This document shows positions 16,240 through 24,993 of a stretch of DNA of 64,000 nt, in pieces. Each line of letters begins with the position of its first letter. Positions within the stretch are counted from its first letter, which is position 1. Origin of the DNA: Sphaerisporangium sp040685555. Lineage in GTDB: Bacteria; Actinomycetota; Actinomycetes; Streptosporangiales; Streptosporangiaceae. The stretch is taken from the NCBI RefSeq assembly GCF_040685555.1, contig NZ_JBFBIK010000005.1:62001-126000 (forward strand), read 5' to 3'. The position numbers and the translations under genes were made by a program. The notes beneath the pieces were generated by a model. The model did no database searches. It was not told the origin of the DNA and saw only the letters and a list, made by a program, of their open reading frames with translations.

Positions 16240-17241
16240 ATGCCTGCGAGCGACGACACCCCTGGCCGCCTGCGGCCAGGGGACTGGGGCGCCTGGATCG
16301 AGGAGGGTCCCGAAGAGGGGCGAAGCGGCACCCCCGGCTCCGGCGGCGGCCGGTCCGGCCGTAAACGCCCCCGCACCTCCGGCCATCCACCAGAGGGTGA
16401 ACCCGCCTCTGGGCATTCGTCCGAACCGCCGGACGACTTCGAGACTGGCCGCCGTGCACGGGCTTGGGACGAGTTCGCTTCCCGGTCAGGCTCCCAGGGG
16501 CACGACGCGGCGCTGTCTCAGGACGGAGCCGAAGAGGGTTCCCGGCAGCGCTCCCGGGGCAAGCGGCGATCTGGCGGCTCCCATGGCGGCGGACGCCCCC
16601 GTGGATCAACCGGGTCAGGTGGATCAGCTTGGTCCGGCGGATCGGATGGCTCGGGCGGTTCCACTCGGTCAGGTGGGTCACGCCGGTCGGGGGGGTTCTA
16701 TGGGCCGGTCGAGGGGTCGTCGGCCGCCGAGGGCCCTCCGGCGAATCCTGAGGCGGTGGCACGGGCCGTCTGCCTGCGACTGCTCACCATGGCTCCGCGT
16801 ACGAGGGCCCAGCTCGCCGAGGCGCTCCGCAAGAGGAACATCCCCGACGACGCGGCGGAGTCCGTGCTCGCCCGCTTCTCCGACGTAGGGCTCATCGACG
16901 ACGAGGCGTTCGCCGAGGCATGGGTGAGCTCTCGTCACGCCGGGCGTGGCCTGGCCCGGCGGGCACTCGCGTCCGAGCTTCGCAAGCGGGGCGTCGACGA
17001 GGACACCGTGCGCGACGCGGTCGACCGGCTCGACCCCGACCAGGAGCTGGAGACCGCCCGGCGGCTCGTCGAGCGCAAGCTCCCGGGCACCCGTGGCCTC
17101 GAGCCCGCCGCCCGGGTACGCCGGCTGGCGGGCATGCTGGCTCGTAAGGGCTACTCCGGCAGCCTCGCCTACCGCGTCGTACGGGAGGCCCTGGAAAACG
17201 AGGGCCAGCCCACCGACGACATCCCCGACGGCTTCGAGTAA
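16240..17241 (+). CDS. recX: RecX regulatory protein with long disordered N-terminus
   Basis: RecX inhibits RecA filament extension and recombinase activity. The RecX core lies at about residues 165-325 (AVARAVCLRLLTMAPRTRAQ, then FSDVGLIDDEAFAEAW and GLARRALASELRKRGV), made of three-helix repeats. In front of it are about 165 residues of low-complexity sequence, rich in Gly, Ser, Arg and Pro with SGGS repeats, so the protein is about twice the usual RecX length. It follows recA by 16 nt, so cotranscription and SOS control are likely. A shorter product from an internal start is possible, but I see no strong internal ribosome-binding site. Confidence 0.9.
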   Translation: MPASDDTPGRLRPGDWGAWIEEGPEEGRSGTPGSGGGRSGRKRPRTSGHPPEGEPASGHSSEPPDDFETGRRARAWDEFASRSGSQGHDAALSQDGAEEGSRQRSRGKRRSGGSHGGGRPRGSTGSGGSAWSGGSDGSGGSTRSGGSRRSGGFYGPVEGSSAAEGPPANPEAVARAVCLRLLTMAPRTRAQLAEALRKRNIPDDAAESVLARFSDVGLIDDEAFAEAWVSSRHAGRGLARRALASELRKRGVDEDTVRDAVDRLDPDQELETARRLVERKLPGTRGLEPAARVRRLAGMLARKGYSGSLAYRVVREALENEGQPTDDIPDGFE

Positions 17242-17324
17242 CCCAACCCCACCAAGCCACGAGGGGCGTCTCCCGTTCGCCGCGCAGGGGGGGCGCCCAC
17301 GGTGTGGGTGGGCAGCACACGGAT

Positions 17325-17341
17325 CACCCGTCAATCGGGTG
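17325..17341 (+). terminator. Weak hairpin after recX
   Basis: CACCCG-TCAAT-CGGGTG forms a 6-bp stem downstream of recX and before the Uma2 gene. There is no U-tract, and the stem is short; it could be a weak terminator. Confidence 0.3.
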
Positions 17342-17455
17342 CCGGGCGGGCACAAATTCTCAAGACGACTCCCGCATGAGATCACTCATCGTGCTGTTGT
17401 CACCGTGCGTGGCAAGATGGCGCTGTCGGGTGATTTCGAGGGAGGAGGAAGCCAT

Positions 17456-18034
17456 ATGAGCACGGCGCTTCCTGATTGGTTCTACCCAGGACCTCCCGGC
17501 GGCTGGACCGCGGACATGCTCGATCATCTTCCCCCCGACGCGCCCAGGCACGTCGAGCTGATCGATGGGTCACTCATCATGATGTCGCCGCAGAGCGCCT
17601 TCCATATGCTCATGCTCCGGCTCTTCGAGCGTGAGCTCACACCTCCTGATGATCTTTTCGTGGTCCGGGAGATGAGCGTGACACTGGGAGTACGGCAACG
17701 CCCCGAGCCGGACATCCTGGTCGTGAAGCGCGCCGCGATGGCGAATCTGAGGACGACCTCGTTCGCGCCTGAGGACGTGCACCTGGTGATCGAGGTGGTG
17801 TCGCCTGAGTCGGTGGAGAGAGACCGGACCACCAAACCGATCAAGTACTCCAATGCCGGTATCCGGTATCTCTGGCGTGTCGAGCAGGAGGGCGAGGCGC
17901 CGGTCGTCTACACCTTCGAGCTGGAGCCGAGTGTGAAGGCGTATGTGCCGACCGGCATCCATCGCGAGCGGCTCAAGACCGTGGTCGGGTTCGATGTTGA
18001 CATCGATCTCGACCTTGGCAGGTTCATCCGCTGA
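17456..18034 (+). CDS. Uma2/DUF820-family PD-(D/E)XK nuclease-like protein
   Basis: This 192-residue protein fits the Uma2 family, a restriction-endonuclease-like fold abundant in actinomycetes and cyanobacteria. The motif series VELIDG, RPEPDILVV (Asp86), LVIEVVSPES (Glu113) and a downstream Lys-Tyr (PIKYSNAGI) gives a complete PD-(D/E)XK-type active site. A very strong GGAGGAGG ribosome-binding site precedes ATG 17456 and sets the start within a longer open frame. The biological role of the family is unclear; nuclease activity is inferred from the fold. It stands alone, pointing toward the oxidoreductase gene, with a hairpin between them. Confidence 0.88.
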   Translation: MSTALPDWFYPGPPGGWTADMLDHLPPDAPRHVELIDGSLIMMSPQSAFHMLMLRLFERELTPPDDLFVVREMSVTLGVRQRPEPDILVVKRAAMANLRTTSFAPEDVHLVIEVVSPESVERDRTTKPIKYSNAGIRYLWRVEQEGEAPVVYTFELEPSVKAYVPTGIHRERLKTVVGFDVDIDLDLGRFIR

Positions 18035-18063
18035 TCACTCTGTCCGTCTGCGATAGGCGCGGT

Positions 18064-18090
18064 GCCGTCCGTCGCAGGACGTCGGACGGC
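18064..18090. terminator. Bidirectional hairpin terminator
   Basis: GCCGTCCG and CGGACGGC form a perfect 8-bp stem around an 11-nt loop between the convergent Uma2 and LLM oxidoreductase genes. It lacks a U-tract, as is common in actinomycetes, and probably serves both genes. Confidence 0.6.
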
Positions 18091-18140
18091 CAGAGGCGGC
18101 GAAGGATCGCGGGTCGCGGTGGATCAGAGGTGGTGAAGGA

Positions 18141-19106
18141 TCAGAGGTTGCGGAGGGCGGGGAGGAGTTCCTTTTCGGCCCAGCCGAGGAACTCGCGCTG
18201 GTGGTCCGCGCCCGCCTGAACCAGGGCCACGTGCGTGAACCCCGCGTCGGTGAACTCTTTGACCGCCCGCACCACCGCGTCGACGTCGGAGCCGCAGGGC
18301 ACGTGCTCGGCCACGTCCTCAGGCCGTACGAACTGCGCGTAGGCCGCGAAGTTCACCGGGCCCGGCAGCTCGGCGAGCACCTTCCACCCGGCCGGGAACC
18401 ACTTCCACAGGCGATGGGCCCGTTCTCTGGCGGCCTTGGCGTCGGTGTCGTAGGACACCACGAGCTGGCCGTAGATCGGCTTGCCCGCGCCGCCCGACGC
18501 GCGGAAACGCTCCACGAGCTCCGCGTCGGGCTCGGTGGCGATCAGGGCGTCGCCGTACTCGGCCGCGAGGTCCACCGACTGCCGTCCGGAGGCGGCGATG
18601 CCGACCGGCACCGGCTCGTCCGGCAGGTCGTAGAGCTTGGCCGAGTCGACGGTGAAGTGATCGCCGCGATAGCTGATGTACTCGCCGCCGAACAGGGCCT
18701 GGATGATCTCGATGGCCTCGCCGAACATCTCGTGGCGGATGTTCACCGGGGGCCAGCCGTTCCCGACCACGTGCTCGTTGAGGTTCTCTCCCGCACCGAG
18801 CCCGAGCGTGAAGCGCCCGTCCGACAGCGCGCCCATGGTCGCCGCCTTCTGCGCCACCACCGCGGGGTGGTAGCGCATGATCGGGCAGGTGACGTAGGTC
18901 ATCAGCGGGATGCGCTCGGTAGCCTGGGCGACGGCGCCGAGCACCGACCAGGCGTACGGCGAGTGCCCCATCTCCTCCAGCCAGGGAAAGTAGTGGTCGG
19001 AGATGGTCTCGTAGTCGAACCCCGCGCGTTCGGCGCTCACGGCGTCGTCGACGAGCTGCCTGGGCGGGGTCTGCTCGCACATAAGCGTGTAACCGATCTG
19101 TGCCAT
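18141..19106 (-). CDS. LLM-class F420-dependent oxidoreductase
   Basis: This 321-residue protein is a luciferase-like monooxygenase/F420-dependent dehydrogenase of the subgroup related to F420-dependent glucose-6-phosphate dehydrogenase. Seen are the N-terminal beta strand AQIGYTLMCEQ, FDYETISDHYFPW, the conserved RFTLGLGAGENLNEHVVG stretch and VPVGIAASGRQSVDLAAEYGD. It probably transfers hydride to or from cofactor F420 on an unknown substrate. The frame is open to 19193, but I use ATG 19106 (MAQIGYT), where family members begin. There is no clear operon partner. Confidence 0.88.
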   Translation of the reverse strand: MAQIGYTLMCEQTPPRQLVDDAVSAERAGFDYETISDHYFPWLEEMGHSPYAWSVLGAVAQATERIPLMTYVTCPIMRYHPAVVAQKAATMGALSDGRFTLGLGAGENLNEHVVGNGWPPVNIRHEMFGEAIEIIQALFGGEYISYRGDHFTVDSAKLYDLPDEPVPVGIAASGRQSVDLAAEYGDALIATEPDAELVERFRASGGAGKPIYGQLVVSYDTDAKAARERAHRLWKWFPAGWKVLAELPGPVNFAAYAQFVRPEDVAEHVPCGSDVDAVVRAVKEFTDAGFTHVALVQAGADHQREFLGWAEKELLPALRNL

Positions 19107-19572
19107 GGCGGCGACATACCCGCCTGTCCGGGGATCGTGCCGCCTGCCCGGAAAATCTTCTGAATCCGGCCGGGGACCAGACGACCGGACCATAGCGACC
19201 CCACCGTCCCACTTGTGATCATATTTCGCGCTTTGGGCTATATATCGGGATCAATCGGGCACGAGGTCGTTCGTGGCAAGCGCGAGCTAGCTGGGGAGAG
19301 AGGGCAAAAGTAGCTTGACGGGCGGACTTTGCTTGCTCGTTACCTCTCTGACGCTTAATCTCGACCACAGTGAGGAGTTACTCCGCGCAGTGCGGATTGC
19401 CATAACGGTGAACGACGGACGATCAAGACTGATCTCTCGCAGCGGACAGATGCCCCGGCACCTGGACGTTGGACATATTTGTCTGACCACAATCGCCCGG
19501 TCGGACCGGTCCGTGCTGTGCGTGTGACACCTCGCGTGCTGAGGCTCGCGACGCGAGGAGGGGTGGGCGCGC
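19107..19572. other. Long intergenic region upstream of rny
   Basis: These 466 nt between divergent genes hold no convincing coding frame and are less GC-rich than the flanks. They must carry both promoters. A TTGACG hexamer occurs at 19315-19320 but lacks a good -10 at 17-18 nt. A small dyad GACA-TATT-TGTC lies in the last 120 nt before rny. I see no riboswitch-like structure or conserved motif. Confidence 0.5.
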
Positions 19573-21192
19573 ATGGATTCGACAGTTGTGATCATGCTGG
19601 CGATAGCCGTTGTCCTGCTGGCACTTGTCGCGATTGTCGCGCTCGCTGTGCTGATACGCCGCACTGGCGGGGACCGGGCCGCCAAGCGTGGGCCGACGCC
19701 GGAGGAGGTCGCCGACGTCAACGCCGAGCTGGAGACGGCCCGCCGTGAGGGCGTGGAGATCCGCGTCAAGGCCGAGTCGGACGCCGGCGAGGTGCTCCGG
19801 AAGGCGGAGCTCGCCGCCGAGGCCGCCTCGCGGACGCGCAGGGAGGTCGAAGAGGAGACCCGCTCGCTCAAGAACGAGCTGAAGGAGCTCAGGGCCGACC
19901 TCGAACGCAGGGAGAACCGCCTGGCCGAGCGGGAGCAGCGGCTCGACGACGACGCCCGGGGGCAGGCCGAGCGGGGCAGGAAGCTCGCCGAGACCGAGAG
20001 AGAGCTCGCCGACCGGCGCGCGGAGCTAGACCAGGTCGAGGAGAAGCGCCGCGAGGTGCTGGAGCGGGTCGCCGGGCTGACGGCCGAGCAGGCGAAGTCC
20101 GAGCTCGTGATGACCATCGAGAACCAGGCGAAGCGCGAGGCGGCGCTGATCATCCGGGAGATCGAGAGCGAGGCCCGCAAGGAGGGCGAGAAGCGCGCCT
20201 GCAAGATCGTCACGCTGGCCGTGCAGCGGGTGGCCACCGAGCAGACGGCCGAGTCGGTGGTCAGCGTCCTGCACCTGCCCGGCGACGAGATGAAGGGCCG
20301 CATCATCGGCCGCGAGGGCCGCAACATCCGGGCCTTCGAGTCGACCACGGGCGTCAACCTGATCATCGACGACACTCCGGAAGCCGTCCTGCTGTCGTGC
20401 TTCGACCCGGTGCGCCGGGAGACCGCCAGGCTGACCCTGGAGAAGCTCGTCCTCGACGGGCGCATCCACCCGCAGCGCATCGAGGAGGCCTACGAGCGCA
20501 GCAAGGACGAGGTCAAGGACCTGTGCGTGCGGGCCGGCGAGGACGCCCTGGTCGAACTGGGCATCACCGACATGCACCCCGAGCTGGTCACCCTGCTCGG
20601 CCAGCTCCGCTACCGCACCTCCTACGGGCAGAACGTGCTCAAGCACCTCATCGAGTCGGCGCACATCGCGGGCATCATGGCATCCGAGCTGCGCCTGGAC
20701 TCCATGCTGCTCAAGCGCTGCACGGTCCTGCACGACATCGGCAAGGCGCTCACCCACGAGGTCGAGGGCAGCCACGCCCTGATCGGCGCCGAGATCGCCC
20801 GGCGGTACGGCGAGCACGAGGACGTCGTGCACGCCATCGAGGCCCACCACAACGAGGTCGAGGTCCGCACCGTCGAGGCGGTGCTGACGCAGGCCGCCGA
20901 CGCGATCAGCGGCAGCCGTCCGGGGGCGCGCAGGGAATCGCTGGAGGCGTACGTCAAGCGGCTGGAGCGGCTGGAGGAGATCGCGCAGTCGTACGACGGC
21001 GTGGAGAAGGTCTTCGCCATGCAGGCGGGCCGGGAGATCAGGGTCATGGTCAAGCCGGAGGCGATCGACGACATCCAGGCCCAGGTGATCGCCCGTGACG
21101 TGGCCAAGCAGGTCGAGGAGGAGCTGACCTACCCGGGCCAGATCCGCATCACCGTCGTACGTGAGTCCCGCGCCACCGAGTTCGCCCGCTGA
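19573..21192 (+). CDS. rny: Ribonuclease Y
   Basis: RNase Y is a membrane-anchored endoribonuclease that starts mRNA decay. The 539-residue protein has an N-terminal membrane helix (about residues 4-28), a long charged coiled coil (about 45-190), a KH domain with GRIIGREGRNIRAFE, and an HD domain with LHDIGKALTHE and a later HHNEVE/AADAISGSRPGAR segment. All catalytic-domain motifs are present and the length fits the family. GAGGAGGGG upstream of the ATG is the ribosome-binding site. Its position after recA/recX is conserved in related actinomycetes. Confidence 0.95.
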   Translation: MDSTVVIMLAIAVVLLALVAIVALAVLIRRTGGDRAAKRGPTPEEVADVNAELETARREGVEIRVKAESDAGEVLRKAELAAEAASRTRREVEEETRSLKNELKELRADLERRENRLAEREQRLDDDARGQAERGRKLAETERELADRRAELDQVEEKRREVLERVAGLTAEQAKSELVMTIENQAKREAALIIREIESEARKEGEKRACKIVTLAVQRVATEQTAESVVSVLHLPGDEMKGRIIGREGRNIRAFESTTGVNLIIDDTPEAVLLSCFDPVRRETARLTLEKLVLDGRIHPQRIEEAYERSKDEVKDLCVRAGEDALVELGITDMHPELVTLLGQLRYRTSYGQNVLKHLIESAHIAGIMASELRLDSMLLKRCTVLHDIGKALTHEVEGSHALIGAEIARRYGEHEDVVHAIEAHHNEVEVRTVEAVLTQAADAISGSRPGARRESLEAYVKRLERLEEIAQSYDGVEKVFAMQAGREIRVMVKPEAIDDIQAQVIARDVAKQVEEELTYPGQIRITVVRESRATEFAR

Positions 21193-21208
21193 GCCTCCGG
21201 CTCTCCGA

Positions 21209-23122
21209 TCACAGGCGGAAGAGTTGCTGGTAGAAGGCCAGCTCGGCGGCGAGGGCGGCGCTCTTGGTCTCGGCCCTGCGGAAGCCGTGTGCCTCCCCCT
21301 CGAAGGCGAGGTAGGTGCAGGGCACGCCGCGCTCGGTGAGGGCCGCCACGAACGCCTCCGACTGCGACGGCGGCACGACCGGGTCGTCCTGCCCCTGCAT
21401 CAGCAGCATCGGGCAGTCGACCTGGCCGGCCTTCGCCAGCGGCTCCCGCGAGGCGTATAAGAGCGGGTCTTCCGGGCCCACCAGCCACTCGACGTACCGC
21501 GACTCGAAGTCGTGCGTCGCGGCGGCGAGGGGCGCGAGCGCGCTTATGCCTGCGATCGAGACGCCGCCGCAGAACAGCCCGGAGGCGCAGCAGGAGGCCA
21601 TGGTGGTCCAGCCGCCGGCGCTGGAGCCCCGGATGGCGATGCGCGCCGGGTCGGCGTGACCGTCGGAGAGCAGCCACTCGGCGGCGGCGATCGTGTCCTC
21701 CACGTCGATGACGCCCCAGTGACCCTTCAGACGGTCACGGTAGGCGCGGCCGTACCCGGTGGAGCCGCCGTAGTTCACGTCGATGATGCCGATGCCGCGG
21801 CTGGTGAGGAACGCCTTCTGCAGGTCGAGCGCGGTGATGGTGTGCGCCGTGGGGCCGCCGTGCACGAAGACGACGTACGGCGGGGCGGCTTCGCCGGCCG
21901 GCACGGCCGGATTGGCGGGCGGGTAGACGTACGCGTGCACGCGCCGCCCGAACCGGCTGTGGATCTCCACTGACCGGGGGACCGGAAGGTAGGCGACATC
22001 GGGCAGCGCGCCGATGTCGCGTCGCAGCCCTTCGGCCAGCCCGGTGAGGGTGTCCAGCCGGACCACCGACCGGGGGATCGCGGGCCCGTAGGCGATGCCG
22101 CACACGGTGGTGCCGTCGGCGCTGAGACAGGGCAGCCAGCCGTCGTAGGGCAGGTCAGGGTCGGTGAGGACCCCGGTTTCCGGATCGAGGATCGCGAGCC
22201 GCATGTCTCCCCGGCCGTGCAGGACCGCGAGCCTGCCGTCGCCGAGGACGGCGTACGGCGCGCCGCCGAGCTCGGTGAGCGCCCAGGCGAACTCCTCCTC
22301 GGCGGGGCACAGCGCCCGCGACGAGGCGCCGTCGATCTCGGCCTGGTGGATGTTCCACCAGCCGGACTCGTCGGAGATCAGATAGAGGGCGCGGTCGTCC
22401 CTCCACTGGGGAGCGAGAACCGACTCCGATGGGCCGCCTTTGACGCGCCACGAGCCGCCGTCGGCGAGCCTGGTGACGTGGAGCTCGGTGCCGACCCACG
22501 GCATCCGCGGATGGTCCCAGCAGATGTAGGCCAGATGCTCACCGTCGGGGGAGAGGGTGGGGGAGGCGTAGAAGTCGCTCCCTGCCACCCGCCGCGTGGG
22601 CTCCCCGCCGCCGCGCAGCGGGATCGACACGATCGACCGGACCACCTTGCCGCCGGTGTGGCGTTCCTGGACGCACCACACCTCGTCCCGGTGGATCGTC
22701 AGGTCGGCGTAGCGCAGGCCGGAGGCGAGCTCTGGCTCGGGCGTGAGGGCCCGCGGCACGGGAGGGGAGCCGTCGGTGACGTCGCCGGTGGGCATGATGT
22801 AGAGCCGCTGGTCGGAATGGTTGGCGAACACCACCCCCACCCCCGGCGCGACGGCGTACGACCGGCCGCCGTACTCATGGACGCGGGTGCGGGCGTCCCA
22901 CGGGGCGGGAAGCAGCTCGCGGCGCGTGCCGTCGGCGGCACGGTGAACGATGGTGCGCCGTCCGCCTTCTGCGGGGCGATCCTCCTCCCACCAGACCTCC
23001 TCGCCCAGGACGGCCGGGTACCCGGGCCGCAGCCCGGCACGGACGACATCTGAGGTGGAGATCGGCGAGGGCCAGGCACCAAACGGCAAGGCCGGGTGCC
23101 CGGACGTGCGCTCGGGGGGCAT
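21209..23122 (-). CDS. S9-family peptidase, prolyl-oligopeptidase/acylaminoacyl-peptidase-like
   Basis: This 637-residue serine peptidase has an N-terminal beta-propeller region (repeated strands such as ALYLISDESGWWNIHQAEID) and a C-terminal alpha/beta-hydrolase domain. The catalytic Ser501 is in RGSSAGGW, the Asp in GQDDPVVPPSQ, and the His in EGEAHGFRR. It would cleave short peptides in the cytoplasm, as no signal peptide is seen. I chose ATG 23122 (MPPERTSGHPALPFG), since a longer open frame upstream runs antisense through the next gene. It follows the extra binding-protein gene by 38 nt and might be read through from the glu operon, which would join peptide hydrolysis with amino-acid uptake. 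Confidence 0.9.
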   Translation of the reverse strand: MPPERTSGHPALPFGAWPSPISTSDVVRAGLRPGYPAVLGEEVWWEEDRPAEGGRRTIVHRAADGTRRELLPAPWDARTRVHEYGGRSYAVAPGVGVVFANHSDQRLYIMPTGDVTDGSPPVPRALTPEPELASGLRYADLTIHRDEVWCVQERHTGGKVVRSIVSIPLRGGGEPTRRVAGSDFYASPTLSPDGEHLAYICWDHPRMPWVGTELHVTRLADGGSWRVKGGPSESVLAPQWRDDRALYLISDESGWWNIHQAEIDGASSRALCPAEEEFAWALTELGGAPYAVLGDGRLAVLHGRGDMRLAILDPETGVLTDPDLPYDGWLPCLSADGTTVCGIAYGPAIPRSVVRLDTLTGLAEGLRRDIGALPDVAYLPVPRSVEIHSRFGRRVHAYVYPPANPAVPAGEAAPPYVVFVHGGPTAHTITALDLQKAFLTSRGIGIIDVNYGGSTGYGRAYRDRLKGHWGVIDVEDTIAAAEWLLSDGHADPARIAIRGSSAGGWTTMASCCASGLFCGGVSIAGISALAPLAAATHDFESRYVEWLVGPEDPLLYASREPLAKAGQVDCPMLLMQGQDDPVVPPSQSEAFVAALTERGVPCTYLAFEGEAHGFRRAETKSAALAAELAFYQQLFRL

Positions 23123-23160
23123 AGCCGAATCCTGCCGGAAAACACCCCGGCGTGTGACCG

Positions 23161-23988
23161 CTACGGCGCTGATCGTGTTCTCGAGTACTTCTCCAAAGCG
23201 GGCGGAGTCGTATATTTCGCGGCCAGCAGGCCGAGGTGCTCGATCACCGCACGCCGCCACGTGCCGTCGTCGAACATGCTCCGCAGGGCGTCGTCGACCT
23301 GCGTGTGCAGATCTCCGCTGTCCTCGCGCAGGGCTATGCCGTACTTGTCCCGCGAGAAGGTGTGGCCGACGAGCCGGAAGGCCCCCGGCGAGGCGTCGGC
23401 GAGACCGGCGAGCACCACCGCGTCGTCGGTGACCGCCTGCACCCGGTGGGCGGCGAGCATCCGTACGCAGTCCTCCACGGTCGAGGTGATGAGGAACGCC
23501 CGCTGCCACGCCACGCCGAACCGCGCCACCAGAGGGACGGGGGAGCCGGTACAGACCCTCTTCTGCGTCAGGTCCTTGAGCCGCCGGATGGACAGGTCGT
23601 TCGCGGCGGTCAGGATGTCCTGCCCCGAGACCAGGTACGGCCCGGAAAGCGGCCCCCCGGCGGCCCGGTTCTTCGCCGGCGGCACGCCCATGGTCAGGTC
23701 GACCCGCGCGCCGGCGGGATCGGGCCCGAGCTCGACGTAGCTGACCTGGTCGTCGCGGTAGCCGAGCCGCCTGGCGACGTATCCGGCGACGTCGATCTCG
23801 AACCCGGCGTAGCCGCCGGCCGGCAGGCGGACGGCGAGTCCCGGCCGTTCGGGGCGCACCCCGACGACCAGGGTGCCGTGGCCACCCCCGCAGCCGGTGA
23901 GGACCGTCGCGAGGGTGAGCAGCGCCATCGCGAGCGGGCGCCCGCGAATGGGCGCGGGCGGGGGTGCGGCGGGCGGCGTCCTGCTCAT
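23161..23988 (-). CDS. Second glutamate-type ABC substrate-binding lipoprotein
   Basis: This 275-residue family-3 solute-binding protein is a divergent paralogue of the GluB-like protein at 25736: compare TLVVGVRPERPGLAV with LTIGVKYDQPGLGL and YAGFEIDVAGYVARRLG with VEGFDVDVAKYIAKELG. A lipoprotein signal ends in LTGC. The ligand-binding region is altered: the R-x-x-F-x-Q-x-x-V-D segment of GluB is only partly retained and several surface stretches are rewritten. It lies 52 nt after gluD and 38 nt before the peptidase, as a fifth gene of the importer operon. It may widen substrate range or act as a sensor. Confidence 0.85.
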   Translation of the reverse strand: MSRTPPAAPPPAPIRGRPLAMALLTLATVLTGCGGGHGTLVVGVRPERPGLAVRLPAGGYAGFEIDVAGYVARRLGYRDDQVSYVELGPDPAGARVDLTMGVPPAKNRAAGGPLSGPYLVSGQDILTAANDLSIRRLKDLTQKRVCTGSPVPLVARFGVAWQRAFLITSTVEDCVRMLAAHRVQAVTDDAVVLAGLADASPGAFRLVGHTFSRDKYGIALREDSGDLHTQVDDALRSMFDDGTWRRAVIEHLGLLAAKYTTPPALEKYSRTRSAP

Positions 23989-24040
23989 CGCAGTATTAGA
24001 GCCGCCTCGCCGGGCCCCCGCCCGCGATCAGGTCAAACCT

Positions 24041-24919
24041 TTACTCGACGCCACCGGGGCCGACGCCCACGGCGGCCGGTGTCAGGACCACGGTCGCCGT
24101 CGTGCGGCGGCTGCCCCTGCTCCGCCGTTCGAGCCGGGTGGCGATGTAGCTGAGCACCAGGTTGATCGCGATGTAGACCACCGAGATGACGATCGCGCTC
24201 GGGATGAGGTTGCCGAAGTTGGACGGGATCTGCTTGAGCCCGTAGTTCAGCAGCTCCTCGTAGGCGATGACCCATCCGAGCGCCGTGTCCTTGAGGAGGA
24301 CGACCATCTGGCTCACGATCGCGGGCATCATGGCCGTGGTGGCCTGCGGCAGCAGGATGAGCCGCATGACCCCGCCCTTGCGCAGCCCGAGCGAGTAGCC
24401 CGCTTCCGACTGCCCTCGCGGCACCGACAGGATGCCCGCGCGGAACACCTCGGCGAGCACCGAGCCGTTGTAGAGCGTCAGGCCGACGACCACGGCGGCG
24501 AAGGCCGGAACGCTGACGGTGTAGCCGCTGATCGTCGCCGGACCGGCCTGCGCGAAGAAGATAAGCAGAAGCAGTGGGATCGCGCGGAAGAACTCCACCA
24601 CCGCGCCAGACGGCACGCGGATCCAGGAATGCTCCGAGAGCCTGCCCAGCCCGAACACGACGCCGAAGACCAGCGCGAGCACGGCCGAGACGACCGCGGC
24701 CTCCAGCGTGGCGATCAAGCCGGGAATGATCTGGCCGGTCCAGACGTCCCCTCGCAGGAACGGCTCCCACAGCTTGCCGGCGAACTGCCCCTTGTCCGCC
24801 AGTGCCTTGATCAGCAGATAGGCGATGCCGAGGAGCACGACGGCGGAGATCAGGGTCAGGATGTTGTTGCGCAGACGTGCGCGGGGACCCGGCACGTCGA
24901 AAAGGACGTTGGCGCTCAC
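24041..24919 (-). CDS. gluD: Glutamate-type ABC transporter permease GluD
   Basis: This 292-residue His/Glu/Gln-family amino-acid permease has several membrane helices and the EAA-loop segment QSEAGYSLGLRKGGVMRLILLPQA. The FFRAIPLLLLIFF segment is typical of polar amino-acid permeases. The start at GTG 24919 (MSANVLFDVPGPRAR) fits actinomycete GluD proteins, and its first base pairs overlap the stop of a 25-codon micro-ORF (GTGA). It pairs with GluC to form the membrane channel for glutamate or a related amino acid. Confidence 0.93.
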   Translation of the reverse strand: MSANVLFDVPGPRARLRNNILTLISAVVLLGIAYLLIKALADKGQFAGKLWEPFLRGDVWTGQIIPGLIATLEAAVVSAVLALVFGVVFGLGRLSEHSWIRVPSGAVVEFFRAIPLLLLIFFAQAGPATISGYTVSVPAFAAVVVGLTLYNGSVLAEVFRAGILSVPRGQSEAGYSLGLRKGGVMRLILLPQATTAMMPAIVSQMVVLLKDTALGWVIAYEELLNYGLKQIPSNFGNLIPSAIVISVVYIAINLVLSYIATRLERRSRGSRRTTATVVLTPAAVGVGPGGVE

Positions 24920-24993
24920 GCGTCCTCCTCCTCTCGTACGGGCTCCCGGGCGGGCGTCTCCCGTACGGGTGTCTCTGGCGCGAGGCCGGTCAT
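24916..24993 (-). CDS. 25-residue micro-ORF linking gluC and gluD
   Basis: A 25-codon frame (MTGLAPETPVRETPAREP..., ending in a Glu-rich tail) starts in the gluC stop codon (ATGA at 24990-24993) and ends in the gluD start codon (GTGA at 24916-24919). The peptide has an internal ETPVRE/EPVREE near-repeat and no membrane or signal character. The overlaps on both sides suggest a relay for translational coupling rather than a peptide with its own function. Whether it is translated is unknown. Confidence 0.5.
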   Translation of the reverse strand: MTGLAPETPVRETPAREPVREEEDA

